A stretch of 64,000 nt of DNA from VXYL01 sp963665195 (GCA_963665195.1 OY762070.1:4526001-4590000), one strand, 5' to 3'. Counted from the first letter of the stretch, positions 25,891 to 34,653 are shown. Notes: a model not told the origin generated them from the letters alone. Numbers and translations: made by a program.

Positions 25891-27201
25891 ATGCTGCGCC
25901 GCTTGGACAGCGCCGACGCTGGGTTCGACGCCGCGCTGGACGAACTCCTCGCCTGGGAGGCCCGGGAAGCAGACGCCGTGGCGCAAGAAGCGGCGCGGAT
26001 CATTGATGAAGTCCGCGCCGAGGGCGACGCGGCGCTGCTGCGCCTGACGGCGAGGCTGGACGGGGTCCGCGTGCAGTGCGCCGCGGAGCTGGAGGTCGCC
26101 GCGAGCGAACTCGAACGCAGCTTCGCGGCCCTGCCGGGCGATGATCGCCGAGTGCTGCAAGCCGCCGCGGCGCGCATTCGGCGCTACCACGAGCACGAGC
26201 CGACCGGCGGTTTCGAGATGCGCGACGAGTTCGGCAATCGGCTCGGCCAGCGCGTGACGCCGCTTGATCGCGTCGGCGTCTACATTCCGGGCGGCCAAGC
26301 CGCGTATCCATCCACCGTGCTAATGACCGTGCTGCCGGCGCGCGTCGCCGGGGTGCGGGAAGTGGTGGCCGTGACGCCGACGCCGGACGGTCGGCAAAGT
26401 CAGCATGTGCTCGCCGCCATGCATGTGGCGGGCGTGGATCGGGCATTCGCGGTCGGCGGCGCGCAGGCGGTGGCCGCGCTGGCCTACGGCACGGAGACCG
26501 TGCCGAAGGTGGACAAGGTCGTCGGCCCCGGCGGCGCGTTCGTGGCGGCGGCCAAGCGGCTGGTATTCGGGCCGGTGGGCATCGACCTGATCGCCGGGCC
26601 GAGCGAGATTCTCATCATCGCCGACGGCAGCGCCCCGCCGCATTGGATGGCGCTGGACCTGTTCTCCCAAGCCGAGCACGATGCGGACGCGCAGGCGCTG
26701 CTGGTGGCGCCGGACGCGGACTATCTCGATCGGGTGGAGGCCGAGATGCGCCGCCTGCTGCCCACGCTCTCCCGCGCCGAGCTGATCCGCGAGTCGCTCG
26801 CAGCGCGCGGCGCGATGATCGCGGTGAACGACTTGGCCGAGGCGTGCGAGATCGCCGACCGCGTCGCGCCGGAGCACCTGCAGCTCTCGCTGCGCGAGCC
26901 GGACGCATGGCTCGACTCCATTCGCCACGCGGGAGCGATCTTCGTCGGCTCTTGGTCCGCGGAAGTGCTCGGCGACTACAGCGCCGGGCCGAGCCACGTG
27001 CTGCCGACCTTCGGCACTGCGCGCTACGCCTCGGTGCTGAGCGTCGCGGACTTCCAGAAGCGCTCTTCCATCGTCCGCGCCCACAGAAACGGGATGCCGG
27101 AGTTGGGCCGACTGGCGGTGAAGCTCGCCGAGGCGGAGGGCCTGACGGCCCATGCCGCAGCCGCCGCAGTGCGCCTGCGCGAACACAACGCCGCCGTGTA
27201 G
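25891..27201 (+). CDS. hisD: Histidinol dehydrogenase
   Basis: This 436-residue zinc enzyme makes the last two oxidations of histidine biosynthesis, from L-histidinol to L-histidine with NAD+. Recognisable stretches are RVGVYIPGGQAAYPSTVLM, VGGAQAVAALAYGTETVPKVDKVVGPGG, IDLIAGPSEILI (nucleotide region), DLFSQAEHDADAQ (zinc-ligand Gln and His) and the Glu-His of VAPEHLQL. The ATG lies 8 nt after ibaG. No other his genes are in the window, so it is separated from the rest of the pathway. Confidence 0.97.
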   Translation: MLRRLDSADAGFDAALDELLAWEAREADAVAQEAARIIDEVRAEGDAALLRLTARLDGVRVQCAAELEVAASELERSFAALPGDDRRVLQAAAARIRRYHEHEPTGGFEMRDEFGNRLGQRVTPLDRVGVYIPGGQAAYPSTVLMTVLPARVAGVREVVAVTPTPDGRQSQHVLAAMHVAGVDRAFAVGGAQAVAALAYGTETVPKVDKVVGPGGAFVAAAKRLVFGPVGIDLIAGPSEILIIADGSAPPHWMALDLFSQAEHDADAQALLVAPDADYLDRVEAEMRRLLPTLSRAELIRESLAARGAMIAVNDLAEACEIADRVAPEHLQLSLREPDAWLDSIRHAGAIFVGSWSAEVLGDYSAGPSHVLPTFGTARYASVLSVADFQKRSSIVRAHRNGMPELGRLAVKLAEAEGLTAHAAAAAVRLREHNAAV

Positions 27202-27516
27202 CAGCTCGCGCCGTTCGGTACGGGCCTGACGCCAACATCACCGGAAGAACTCGAAGAGCCGTTGCGCGATGTCAGCGTGACGTCGACTTGTGGACGCTAC
27301 GCCGTGTGTCCGCGTGAACCCCCCAAGCCGCGGTGCCGATCACCACCGCGGCGACATCGCCGTCCATGGTCACTGTCTCCATCAGATCATCAACCGCCAA
27401 ACTCCGTCCTTGGGTCGATGACCGTGCGGCGTTCATTCGCGAACCGCGCCGTGCAGCGTGCCCGAGCACCCGGAACGTCCGGCCCCCCCCCGCACCGGTG
27501 CGCAGCTTCGGTCGCG
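27202..27516. other. Intergenic stretch between convergent genes
   Basis: About 315 bases between the hisD stop and the stop of the opposing exported-protein gene. No gene is supported. A run of nine C (27483-27491) stands out. No clear stem-loop followed by a T-tract was found. Confidence 0.4.
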
Positions 27517-28578
27517 CTATTCGTCGCCGGTGCCGGCCTCGGCGGCGCGTCTTGCGAGTTCCTCGCGTTCCATGCGCCGGGCGCCGCGCAGGATGTTGCC
27601 CATCGAGTAGTTGCCTTCGTGGCAGGCGTATTCGTAGACGGGCTTGTCGGTCTTCTTCCACACGTAGGCGCCGCTCCACGGCGCGGTCCAAGCCGTCGGA
27701 TCGTCCACCGTGAAGTCGTAGAGCAGGTTGCCGTCCTCGCGGAGCGTGAAGCGCTCGGTGAGGTGCAGGTTCTCGTCGCCGCCGTAAAGGCCCGTCTGCT
27801 CGCGGAAGTTCTTCGTCTCCACCACCAGCGTGTCGCCTTCCCAGCGGCCCACCGCGTCGCCGAGCCAGCGCTGCACGCCGTCCACATGCTCGCCGCCCAT
27901 GCGCACGATCCGCGCATCGTGGACCATCTCCACCAGGATCATGACGTGATCCTCGGCCTGCACGATGCGCTTGTAGTTGTTGTAGAGGCCGGGAAGCATC
28001 GGCGGCCCGGCGCTGAAGCCGAGCAAGCAGCGCTCGGCGAGGGCGAGTTCTTCCGGGGCGTCGAACGGACCGGGGCCGTCCTGATCCAGCCAGGACGCCG
28101 TGCCGTCGTTGTGGTGGGAGAACGAGCTGAAGTTGTCCGCCATCCGCCTCATGGCCTTGGGGGTCATCGCGGGGCGGCGGCCGTTCGGCGGGTCGTAGAC
28201 GATGGACGTGCGGTACTTGCCGTCGATGGCCACCACGTCGCTGCCGGGATCCACCCAGAACGAGTTGTAGCCGCCCACGTTGCCGGCGCCGAGCGCGTTG
28301 TTGCCGTCGCCGCCCTTCACCGGCGCCCCGCGGTTGGGGTCGTTCGAGCGGCCGTCCTCCAGGAAGGAGGCACTCGAGACGATGGCCTGGGCCTCCTCCG
28401 CGGTCATGAACTGCTTGTCGCCCATCGCCCGCGGGCGCTCCAGGGGCGTCAAGGAGCCGGAGTCGTAGTACCCGGACAGGTCCGGTTTGCCGGACGCCGT
28501 CCGCGGGATCTCGGCATGAGCCGCCGCCCCAAGCCCTAGGGCGAAGGCCGCCGCCGTCAACATGATGCGCTTTCGCAT
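27517..28578 (-). CDS. Exported protein of unknown function
   Basis: This 353-residue protein has a signal peptide (MRKRIMLTAAAFALGLGAAA, cleaved near AHA) followed by IPRTASGKPDLSGYY. The core has VGRWEGDTLVVETKNF and HLTERFTLREDGNLLYDFTVDDP, a pattern common to a family of exported proteins in environmental Proteobacteria and Acidobacteria, for which no function is established. No catalytic motif is clear. GGGAGGTAA just before the ATG is a strong ribosome-binding site. It is a single gene, placed between hisD and the ATPase/HNH pair. Confidence 0.75.
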   Translation of the reverse strand: MRKRIMLTAAAFALGLGAAAHAEIPRTASGKPDLSGYYDSGSLTPLERPRAMGDKQFMTAEEAQAIVSSASFLEDGRSNDPNRGAPVKGGDGNNALGAGNVGGYNSFWVDPGSDVVAIDGKYRTSIVYDPPNGRRPAMTPKAMRRMADNFSSFSHHNDGTASWLDQDGPGPFDAPEELALAERCLLGFSAGPPMLPGLYNNYKRIVQAEDHVMILVEMVHDARIVRMGGEHVDGVQRWLGDAVGRWEGDTLVVETKNFREQTGLYGGDENLHLTERFTLREDGNLLYDFTVDDPTAWTAPWSGAYVWKKTDKPVYEYACHEGNYSMGNILRGARRMEREELARRAAEAGTGDE

Positions 28579-28741
28579 GGCCGTTACCTCCCAGAAAGAA
28601 CGCAGCGCAGCCGCCTGGCCGAGCCGCCGTGTTAGTCCCATATACTGCGCCGAAATCGGGTGCCCTGTCGAGCCTGCCGCTGAAGGGGCCATGCAGTTCG
28701 TTCGCTGAAGGCGGCGAGTGCTGGGCGGGACCCTTCGGCAG

Positions 28742-29362
28742 TCAACTGTGCCCAGGTAGCAGCTCGCCCAGCCTTCGCAGCTCCCGCGCGACAAACGGCG
28801 CGTGCCGGGCCAGATAGTCGACGCTGATCTCTCCCGCCCAATAGCTGTGCGCAAATTCGCCTCGCGCATCGCAGCACTGTTGATCGTTGAGACGTAGACG
28901 ACGGATCGTTGCAACGACTCGCTGCTCGATGTCGCTAGCCAAGCCACGGCCCGCCGCCACTCGGAAGAGTGTCGTGTCGAGAACGAACCAGCCCGGTTCG
29001 ACCTCGAATGGATCCAAGACCGTGGCGGCAGCGCCCTTGCGGGAGTTCATGAGCGAGCAGGCGAGTCGGTAGTTGCCCCACTCGTAGACTTGCTGCCATG
29101 CCGTGGACTTGGCGAGCATGTGGTCGGTACTCGGAGCGCCGACGCCCGCCGGGATGTACAGACAAAGGTATGAGCAGATTCGCCCATAGCGGGTGAGCAG
29201 GTCGTCAAGAGAGTGCCTCCACAGGGGCGGAAACTCGCTCGCCGGAATCGCGTCCCTCGATCCGCCATGCTTCTCTGCAAGGCGACGCAGCGCCGCTAGA
29301 CCGGGTTGCCGGACGGCGGCATCGAAAGCCGCAGGCTCCGGCGCGGGCGAAACTGGAATCAT
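28742..29362 (-). CDS. HNH-type nuclease of a Septu-like (PtuB-like) pair
   Basis: This 206-residue protein has a recognisable HNH layout: CSYLC at 63-67, TDHMLAKS with His81, YEWGNYRLAC with Asn97, and MNSRKG with Asn106. These match the DH-x2-x-K / W-x-N-L-x-x-x-C / CN-x-x-K-G pattern of the PtuB/TIGR02646 group. One of the usual zinc-binding Cys is Met105 here, so the zinc site may be altered. The ATG overlaps the stop of the upstream ATPase gene (ATGA), so the two are co-translated. The likely role, by analogy with Septu, is DNA or RNA cleavage triggered by the ATPase partner during phage infection. Not tested. Confidence 0.65.
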   Translation of the reverse strand: MIPVSPAPEPAAFDAAVRQPGLAALRRLAEKHGGSRDAIPASEFPPLWRHSLDDLLTRYGRICSYLCLYIPAGVGAPSTDHMLAKSTAWQQVYEWGNYRLACSLMNSRKGAAATVLDPFEVEPGWFVLDTTLFRVAAGRGLASDIEQRVVATIRRLRLNDQQCCDARGEFAHSYWAGEISVDYLARHAPFVARELRRLGELLPGHS

Positions 29363-30663
29363 GGTCTGCCTCCGTGGGCTTCCACGAAGGCATTCCACCG
29401 CACCCAGAACCGGTCGACGTCGGGCAGGGCGCGCCGCAGGGCGCGGTGCGTCTGCATGATGTCATCCAACTTCGGTTCCGCTTGCTGCTGGAGGCTGCCA
29501 GCCGCAAGGATCGCCTGTTCCGCCTCGATGCTTCGGTCCGTTTCGAGATCGAAAGCCTCGCTCGTCAACCAAGCGCCGGCGGTGCCGCGAGGCGTGAAGA
29601 CGCGGCGTTGCAGCCGCACTCGCGGGGGATCGTCCACGACGTCTAGATCGAACCATGCATCCCACTGTGGATCGAACCACGGTTCGGCGGAAGCGAGCAC
29701 CAATGGGGAATGCGTGGCGACCACGAGCTGCAGTTGGTCGATCGACAGCGCGCTGCCGAGGCCCCGCAAAGCGCCGAGAACCGAACGTTGCCATTTGGGG
29801 TGCAGATGGCTCTCCACCTCGTCGAACAGCATGACCACGCGCCGAGACGGATCATCGCCTCTCAGCGCGGCGGCGGCCCGATGCTCGCTCCAGGACCAGG
29901 TCAGCATGTACGCGAGGCTCGCGATGCGCCGCACGCCCGACGACGCGAGCAGGATCGGCACGGACCCTTGGTAGCGACTCCGGATCGACGGCACGTCGCG
30001 AGCATCGTCCACGGACATCCGAACAGGCGACGCCGGCTCGATCAGCCCGCCCGGTTCAGAGCTCGGCGACAGTGCCCGCAGCGCCGCTGCCATCGTGCGA
30101 GCGTTCTCGTCGTCAGCGCGAATCCACGTCGACCAGTCGTACAAGAGGCCGTTGCACACGGGTACCTGGCGCCCGTTCACCGTGTCGCGAAGGCCGTCCC
30201 AGACCTCTTCCTCCGTGAACACATAGGCCGGACGGCGCTCCTGAACGTCGGCGCCAGCCGGCTGCACCTGCCAGTAGTTCCTTGCCGGGTCCCAAACGGA
30301 GAACGACCCGTCCGCATGGGCGTACACAATCAGGCCCGGCATCGCAGGTCGTCCCCGGCGCCCCCGCCAAACCTGTTCTGACCGCTCAAACGCGGCCTCG
30401 TATTCGACCGCACCGCTCTGGCCGACGATGCGGAACGCAATGCTCGCAGGTGCTGTCGGGTCCTTCGGGCGCGCCGGGAAGCCGGATGTCATCCTCCGGT
30501 TCACATCCCGCGGCCAGCGGCGAGTCAGCGCCCACCACGCCGCATCAAGCAGGAAGGTCTTGCCGAGGCCGTTGTCGCCAGTGAGCAGGTTGACACGCGG
30601 TGCAAAGTCGACCGCTACGGTCGGCGCAGGTCCGACGTTTTCGAGCTTGAGTTGCTCCAGCAT
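29359..30663 (-). CDS. AAA/ABC-type ATPase of a Septu-like (PtuA-like) pair
   Basis: This 434-residue SMC/ABC-like ATPase begins MLEQLKLENVGPAPTVAVDF, the usual opening of OLD/PtuA/RloA-type ATPases. Walker A is GDNGLGKT at residues 29-36. Walker B is MLFDEVESHLHPKWQ and the switch His is in VATHSPLVL. No TOPRIM domain follows, so it is not an OLD nuclease. The downstream overlapping gene encodes an HNH nuclease, which is the two-gene layout of Septu. The start at 30663 is chosen because it matches the family N-terminus; an in-frame ATG at 30711 exists. Confidence 0.78.
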   Translation of the reverse strand: MLEQLKLENVGPAPTVAVDFAPRVNLLTGDNGLGKTFLLDAAWWALTRRWPRDVNRRMTSGFPARPKDPTAPASIAFRIVGQSGAVEYEAAFERSEQVWRGRRGRPAMPGLIVYAHADGSFSVWDPARNYWQVQPAGADVQERRPAYVFTEEEVWDGLRDTVNGRQVPVCNGLLYDWSTWIRADDENARTMAAALRALSPSSEPGGLIEPASPVRMSVDDARDVPSIRSRYQGSVPILLASSGVRRIASLAYMLTWSWSEHRAAAALRGDDPSRRVVMLFDEVESHLHPKWQRSVLGALRGLGSALSIDQLQLVVATHSPLVLASAEPWFDPQWDAWFDLDVVDDPPRVRLQRRVFTPRGTAGAWLTSEAFDLETDRSIEAEQAILAAGSLQQQAEPKLDDIMQTHRALRRALPDVDRFWVRWNAFVEAHGGRP

Positions 30664-30803
30664 CTTCCTGTCGCGGGCTGGCTCGCGCGGATTGTATGCG
30701 CTTTGGCGCACCGCCGGGATGCGACATCGGCGTGCCCGTTGGCCCTGTTCGACCGTCGGTTCCGGCCCCGTCTTGCCGCTTGCGACCGACTGCGCAATCG
30801 AGC

Positions 30804-30832
30804 TTGCCCGTACACGGCGAGGCAGGTATGGT
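30804..30832 (+). promoter_or_regulatory. Candidate promoter of the nuo operon
   Basis: TTGCCC (30804-30809) and TATGGT (30827-30832) are 17 nt apart, a good sigma-70 spacing, about 105 nt before the nuoA start. Between it and nuoA is an imperfect stem-loop at 30888-30911 (ACCCGG pairing with CCGGGT around GCC-TTTA-GGC), which would be in the 5' leader. Confidence 0.35.
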
Positions 30833-30936
30833 GTCCGCCGTTTTTCGCACGGCCCGCGTCGCGCCCATCGGGTAGCTGCGCGGCGCCACCCGGGCCTTTA
30901 GGCCTCCGGGTTGAATGGGAGAGCCGGGAGGGCCTG

Positions 30937-31389
30937 GTGCCTGACGAGAGCGCGGCCGCCGCCGCCCCCGACATGCTGCCTTTGCTGCTGTACGTGCTCG
31001 CCGTGGGCGCGGTCATCGGTGCGGCCCTCGTGGCGTCCTGGTTCATTGGCTCGAAGGCGCGGCACGGCGGCGCGCGCACGCTGCCGTTCGAGTCCGGCAT
31101 CGTGCCGGTGGGCGATGCCGAGGAAGTGCGGCTGTCCATCGAGTTCTACCTGATCGCCGTGTTCTTCGTGATCTTCGATCTGGAGACCATCTTCATCATC
31201 GCCTGGGCAGTGGCTTTCCACGAGGTGGGCTGGACCGGCTACATCGGCGCCAGCATCTTCATCGTCATCCTGCTCGCCGCGCTCTTCTACGAGTGGCGCA
31301 CCGGGGCGCTGGACTGGGGCATCAAGAGCCGCCTCGCCGGGCCGGGCCGCTACGCCCGCCAGGACGCGCCGGCGGCCGAGGGGGCCTGA
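30937..31389 (+). CDS. nuoA: NADH-quinone oxidoreductase subunit A
   Basis: This 150-residue membrane subunit of complex I has three spans. LPFESGIVPVGDA is the conserved loop between spans 1 and 2, and RLSIEFYLIAVFFVIFDLETIFIIAW (about residues 65-90) is the conserved second span with its acidic residues. The GTG start has GGGAGG 5-6 nt upstream. It is the first gene of the operon. Confidence 0.95.
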   Translation: MPDESAAAAAPDMLPLLLYVLAVGAVIGAALVASWFIGSKARHGGARTLPFESGIVPVGDAEEVRLSIEFYLIAVFFVIFDLETIFIIAWAVAFHEVGWTGYIGASIFIVILLAALFYEWRTGALDWGIKSRLAGPGRYARQDAPAAEGA

Positions 31390-31396
31390 ACGCGAC

Positions 31397-32080
31397 ATGC
31401 AATGGCGACTCATCAAGACCGAACCCGGCGCACCGATGCAATCCGTGGACGAGGCGTACAACGAGGAAGCCGGCAAGAGCTTTCTCACCGCCAAACTCGA
31501 AGATCTGGTCGCCTGGGGCCGGGCGAACTCCATCTGGCCGTTCAACTTCGGCCTGTCCTGCTGCTACGTGGAGATGGCGACCTCCTTTACCTCGCGGCAC
31601 GACCTGTCCCGCTTCGGCGCCGAGGTGATCCGCGCCACGCCGCGCCAAGCGGACCTCATCGTCATCTCCGGCACCGTGTTCCGCAAGATGGCCCCGGTGC
31701 TGCAGCATCTCTACGAGCAGCTCCTGGAACCCCGCTGGGTGATCTCCATGGGCTCCTGCGCCAACTCCGGCGGCATGTTCGACGTCTACAGCGTGGTGCA
31801 GGGCGCGGACAAGTTCCTGCCGGTCGATGTCTACGTGCCCGGCTGCCCGCCGCGGCCGGAGGCATTCATGCAGGGCCTGACGCTCTTGCAGGATGCGGTG
31901 AAGAACACCCGCCGGCCGCTCTCCTGGGTGATCGGCGAGGACGGCAGCGTGAGCAAGTACGACGTGAGCCAGCGGGATCTCCGGACCGCTGATCGAATGC
32001 GCGCAACCACGCTGGCCGAGCCCACCACGGTGGGCGATGCGCCGCTCTCCAAAGACCTGCTCGGCAAGAAGCGCACCTGA
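31397..32080 (+). CDS. nuoB: NADH-quinone oxidoreductase subunit B
   Basis: This 227-residue subunit carries iron-sulfur cluster N2, the last cluster before quinone. The cluster ligands are visible in FGLSCCYVEM, MGSCANSGGMFDVYSVVQG and YVPGCPPRPEAF. The protein sits at the junction of the peripheral and membrane arms. The C-terminal ~50 residues are charged and variable. It starts 7 nt after nuoA. Confidence 0.97.
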   Translation: MQWRLIKTEPGAPMQSVDEAYNEEAGKSFLTAKLEDLVAWGRANSIWPFNFGLSCCYVEMATSFTSRHDLSRFGAEVIRATPRQADLIVISGTVFRKMAPVLQHLYEQLLEPRWVISMGSCANSGGMFDVYSVVQGADKFLPVDVYVPGCPPRPEAFMQGLTLLQDAVKNTRRPLSWVIGEDGSVSKYDVSQRDLRTADRMRATTLAEPTTVGDAPLSKDLLGKKRT

Positions 32081-32082
32081 CG

Positions 32083-33846
32083 ATGGCCGAAGCCGCCCTC
32101 GAGATCGCCGACGAGCACCACATCGCCGCGGATCTCGCCACCCACTTCGGCCCCCGCTGCATCCGCCAGGACTGCGCTGACGGCATCACCACCGTCTGGG
32201 TGCCGAAGGGGCGCCTGAAGGACATCATGCGCTACCTCAAGCACGATGCGCCGGAGCGCTTCGACCTGATGTTCGACCTCTCCGCCATCGACGAGCGCAC
32301 CCGCCAGCACCGCCCCGGCCAGCCCGACTCGGACTTCACCGTCTTCTACCACCTGATGTCGCTCACGAGCGACGACGACGTGCGCATCAAGGTGGCGCTG
32401 GCAGACGGCGAGAGCGTCGATTCCATCGAGTCCATCTATCCCGTGGCCAACTGGTACGAACGCGAGGCGTTCGACATGTTCGGCATCCGCTTCGATGGCC
32501 ACTCGAACCTGCGCCGCATCCTCACGCCCGCCCTCTGGGAGGGCCATCCCCTGCGCAAGGAGCACCCGGCCCGGGCCACGGAGATGGACCCGTTCAAGAT
32601 GACGCCGGAGTTCCAGAAGGCGCAGCAGGAGGCGCTGCGCTTCGTGCCCGAGGAGTGGGGCATGAGCATGGATTCCAAGCACACGGACTTCATGTTCCTG
32701 AACCTGGGGCCCAACCATCCGAGCGTCCACGGCGTCTTCCGCATCGCCCTGCAGCTCGACGGCGAGATCATCGTCGAGGCGGTGCCGGACATCGGCTACC
32801 ACCACCGCGCCCAGGAGAAGATGGCCGAACGGCAGAGCTGGCACACCTACATCCCGTACACGGACCGCGTGGACTACTTGGGCGGGGTGATGAACAACCT
32901 GCCCTACGTCATGAACGTGGAGAAGCTGGCGGGCATCGAAGTGCCGGCGCGCGCCCAGGTGATCCGCGTGATGCTCTCGGAGTGCTTCCGCATCGCCAGC
33001 CACCTCCTGTTCTACGGCACGTTCGCCCAGGACGTGGGGCAGATGTCCCCGGTGTTCTACATGTTCGCGGACCGCGAGCGCCTGTTCTCCATCGTCGAGG
33101 CGATCACCGGCGGGCGCATGCATCCGAGCTGGTTCCGCATCGGCGGCGTGACGCAGGACCTGCCGGACGGCTGGGACAAGATGGTTCTGGACTTCTGCGA
33201 CTACATGCCGAAGCGCTTGGACCACTACCAGAAGATGGCGATGAAGAACAAGATTCTGAAGCGCCGCACCCAGGGCATCGGCGCCTACACCACCGAAGAG
33301 GGCCTCGACTGGGGCATCACCGGCCCGTCCCTGCGCGCCACCGGCCACGACTGGGACCTGCGCAAGAACCGCCCGTACAGCATGTACGACCAGTTCGACT
33401 TCGACATCCCGACCGCCGAGGCCGGCGACTGCTACGCCCGCTGCGAAGTGCGCGTCGAGGAGATCCGCCAGAGCCTGCGCATCCTCCGCCAATGCGTCGA
33501 GAACATGCCGTCCGGGCCGGTGAAATCCGACCACCGCCTCACCACGCCGCCGCGCAAAGAACGCACGATGCAGGACATCGAGACCCTCATCCACCACTTC
33601 CTGAACGTGAGCTGGGGCCCCGTGATCCCCCCCGGCGAGTCCACCACCCTGGTGGAGGCGACCAAGGGCTGGAACTCCTACTACTCGATCTCCGACGGCG
33701 GCACGATGGCGTACAGAACGCGGGTGCGGACGCCGTCGTTCCCGGCCTTGCAGCAGATCCCGCTCATCAGCCGCGGCTTCATGGTGGCGGATCTGATCGC
33801 CATCATCGCGAGCATCGACTTTGTGATGGCGGACGTGGATAGGTAA
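32083..33846 (+). CDS. nuoCD: NADH-quinone oxidoreductase fused subunits C and D
   Basis: This 587-residue protein joins NuoC (about residues 1-170; ANWYEREAFDMFGI and ILTPALWEGHPLRK are typical) to NuoD (from about residue 200; NLGPNHPSVHGVFRI, GYHHRAQEKMAERQ and the C-terminal RTPSFPALQQIPLI). NuoD forms the quinone pocket; His and Tyr in these regions are the usual contacts. The C-D fusion is common in Gammaproteobacteria. It starts 2 nt after nuoB. Its downstream neighbour should be nuoE, but a DUF433 gene intervenes. Confidence 0.97.
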   Translation: MAEAALEIADEHHIAADLATHFGPRCIRQDCADGITTVWVPKGRLKDIMRYLKHDAPERFDLMFDLSAIDERTRQHRPGQPDSDFTVFYHLMSLTSDDDVRIKVALADGESVDSIESIYPVANWYEREAFDMFGIRFDGHSNLRRILTPALWEGHPLRKEHPARATEMDPFKMTPEFQKAQQEALRFVPEEWGMSMDSKHTDFMFLNLGPNHPSVHGVFRIALQLDGEIIVEAVPDIGYHHRAQEKMAERQSWHTYIPYTDRVDYLGGVMNNLPYVMNVEKLAGIEVPARAQVIRVMLSECFRIASHLLFYGTFAQDVGQMSPVFYMFADRERLFSIVEAITGGRMHPSWFRIGGVTQDLPDGWDKMVLDFCDYMPKRLDHYQKMAMKNKILKRRTQGIGAYTTEEGLDWGITGPSLRATGHDWDLRKNRPYSMYDQFDFDIPTAEAGDCYARCEVRVEEIRQSLRILRQCVENMPSGPVKSDHRLTTPPRKERTMQDIETLIHHFLNVSWGPVIPPGESTTLVEATKGWNSYYSISDGGTMAYRTRVRTPSFPALQQIPLISRGFMVADLIAIIASIDFVMADVDR

Positions 33847-33866
33847 GGTCATTCCTTGGAGACCCG

Positions 33867-34172
33867 ATGAGCGCAGAGCTGCCCAATGATCTTCGCGAGC
33901 CGTCGATGACGCTTGAGGAGGCTGTGTGGTTGGACTCCGGTCGCATGAGCGGGGCGCCGTGTTTCCGCGGCACGCGCCTGCCGGTGCAACAGATGTTCGA
34001 CTGGCTGGCAGACGGCACGCCGCTTGACGAGTTCCTAGATGACTTCAAGGTGGACCCGCGTGCCGCGGACGCGGTTTTGCGTGCGGCGGGTGCGCCGGGT
34101 ATCGGGCAGGGGAGCGTGTTGAACAAGGTCGAACTGGTTGGCAGCTGCCGGGCCGGGCAAGCCCGTGGCTGA
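33867..34172 (+). CDS. DUF433 protein (antitoxin-like) inside the nuo operon
   Basis: This 101-residue protein has a DUF433 helix-turn-helix domain: SGRMSGAPCFRGTRLPVQQMF followed by LADGTPLDEFLDDF. DUF433 proteins often are antitoxins paired with a DUF5615 (PIN-like) toxin, but no toxin gene is here. It starts 20 nt after nuoCD and its 3' end overlaps the nuoE start, so it is part of the nuo transcript. The last ~25 residues (from APGIGQGSV) are not family-like and may be read-through of former intergenic DNA. Confidence 0.75.
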   Translation: MSAELPNDLREPSMTLEEAVWLDSGRMSGAPCFRGTRLPVQQMFDWLADGTPLDEFLDDFKVDPRAADAVLRAAGAPGIGQGSVLNKVELVGSCRAGQARG

Positions 34173-34653
34173 GCCGGCTTTGATCCAGGTGCTCTCGGAC
34201 GAGGAGATCCGGGAGATCGAGGACGAGTGCGCCCACCTGCCGGACCGCCAGTCGGCGGCCATCGACGCCATGATGATCGTCCAGCGGCACCGCGGCTGGG
34301 TGTCCGACGACAGTCTCTTCGCCATCGCCCGGCTGCTTGGCATGTCCCCGGAGAACCTCGACAGCATCGCCACCTTCTACAACCTGATCTACCGCAAGCC
34401 GGTGGGCCGGCATGTGGTGATGGTGTGCGACAGCGTCTCCTGCTACGTGATGGGCGCGGATGGGCTCAGGAAGGCGGTAGAGGAGCACTTGGGCATCGGC
34501 CTCGGCGAGACCACGGAGGACAACCGCTTCACGCTGCTGCCAATCGTCTGCCTTGGGGCGTGCGACCGAGCGCCGACGATGATGATTGACGAGGAATTGA
34601 TCGGCGACGTGACGGTCGATGGACTCGCCGAGACGTTGGAGAGGTTCGAATGA
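34165..34653 (+). CDS. nuoE: NADH-quinone oxidoreductase subunit E
   Basis: This ~162-residue subunit holds the [2Fe-2S] cluster N1a near the FMN site. The ligand Cys lie in MVCDSVSCYVMG and CLGACDRAPTMM, and the N-terminal helical part includes DAMMIVQRHRGWVSDDSL. The start is taken as the GTG at 34165, which overlaps the DUF433 stop; an in-frame TTG at 34138 is possible. Its stop overlaps the start of an unexpected gene (ATGA at 34650) rather than leading directly to nuoF. Confidence 0.95.
   Translation: MAEPALIQVLSDEEIREIEDECAHLPDRQSAAIDAMMIVQRHRGWVSDDSLFAIARLLGMSPENLDSIATFYNLIYRKPVGRHVVMVCDSVSCYVMGADGLRKAVEEHLGIGLGETTEDNRFTLLPIVCLGACDRAPTMMIDEELIGDVTVDGLAETLERFE

Noticed and set aside
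27483..27491. Nine-C homopolymer between hisD and the exported protein gene
   Set aside because: It is outside any supported coding or promoter region, so phase variation is unlikely.
29359..30663. OLD-family nuclease or Gabija GajA
   Set aside because: The ATPase has the right opening but no TOPRIM domain follows the ATPase core, and the partner is HNH rather than a UvrD-like helicase.
31831..33852. A 673-codon minus-strand open frame opposite nuoCD
   Set aside because: Low-complexity Arg/His/Val composition, no ribosome-binding site; nuoCD is certain on the plus strand.
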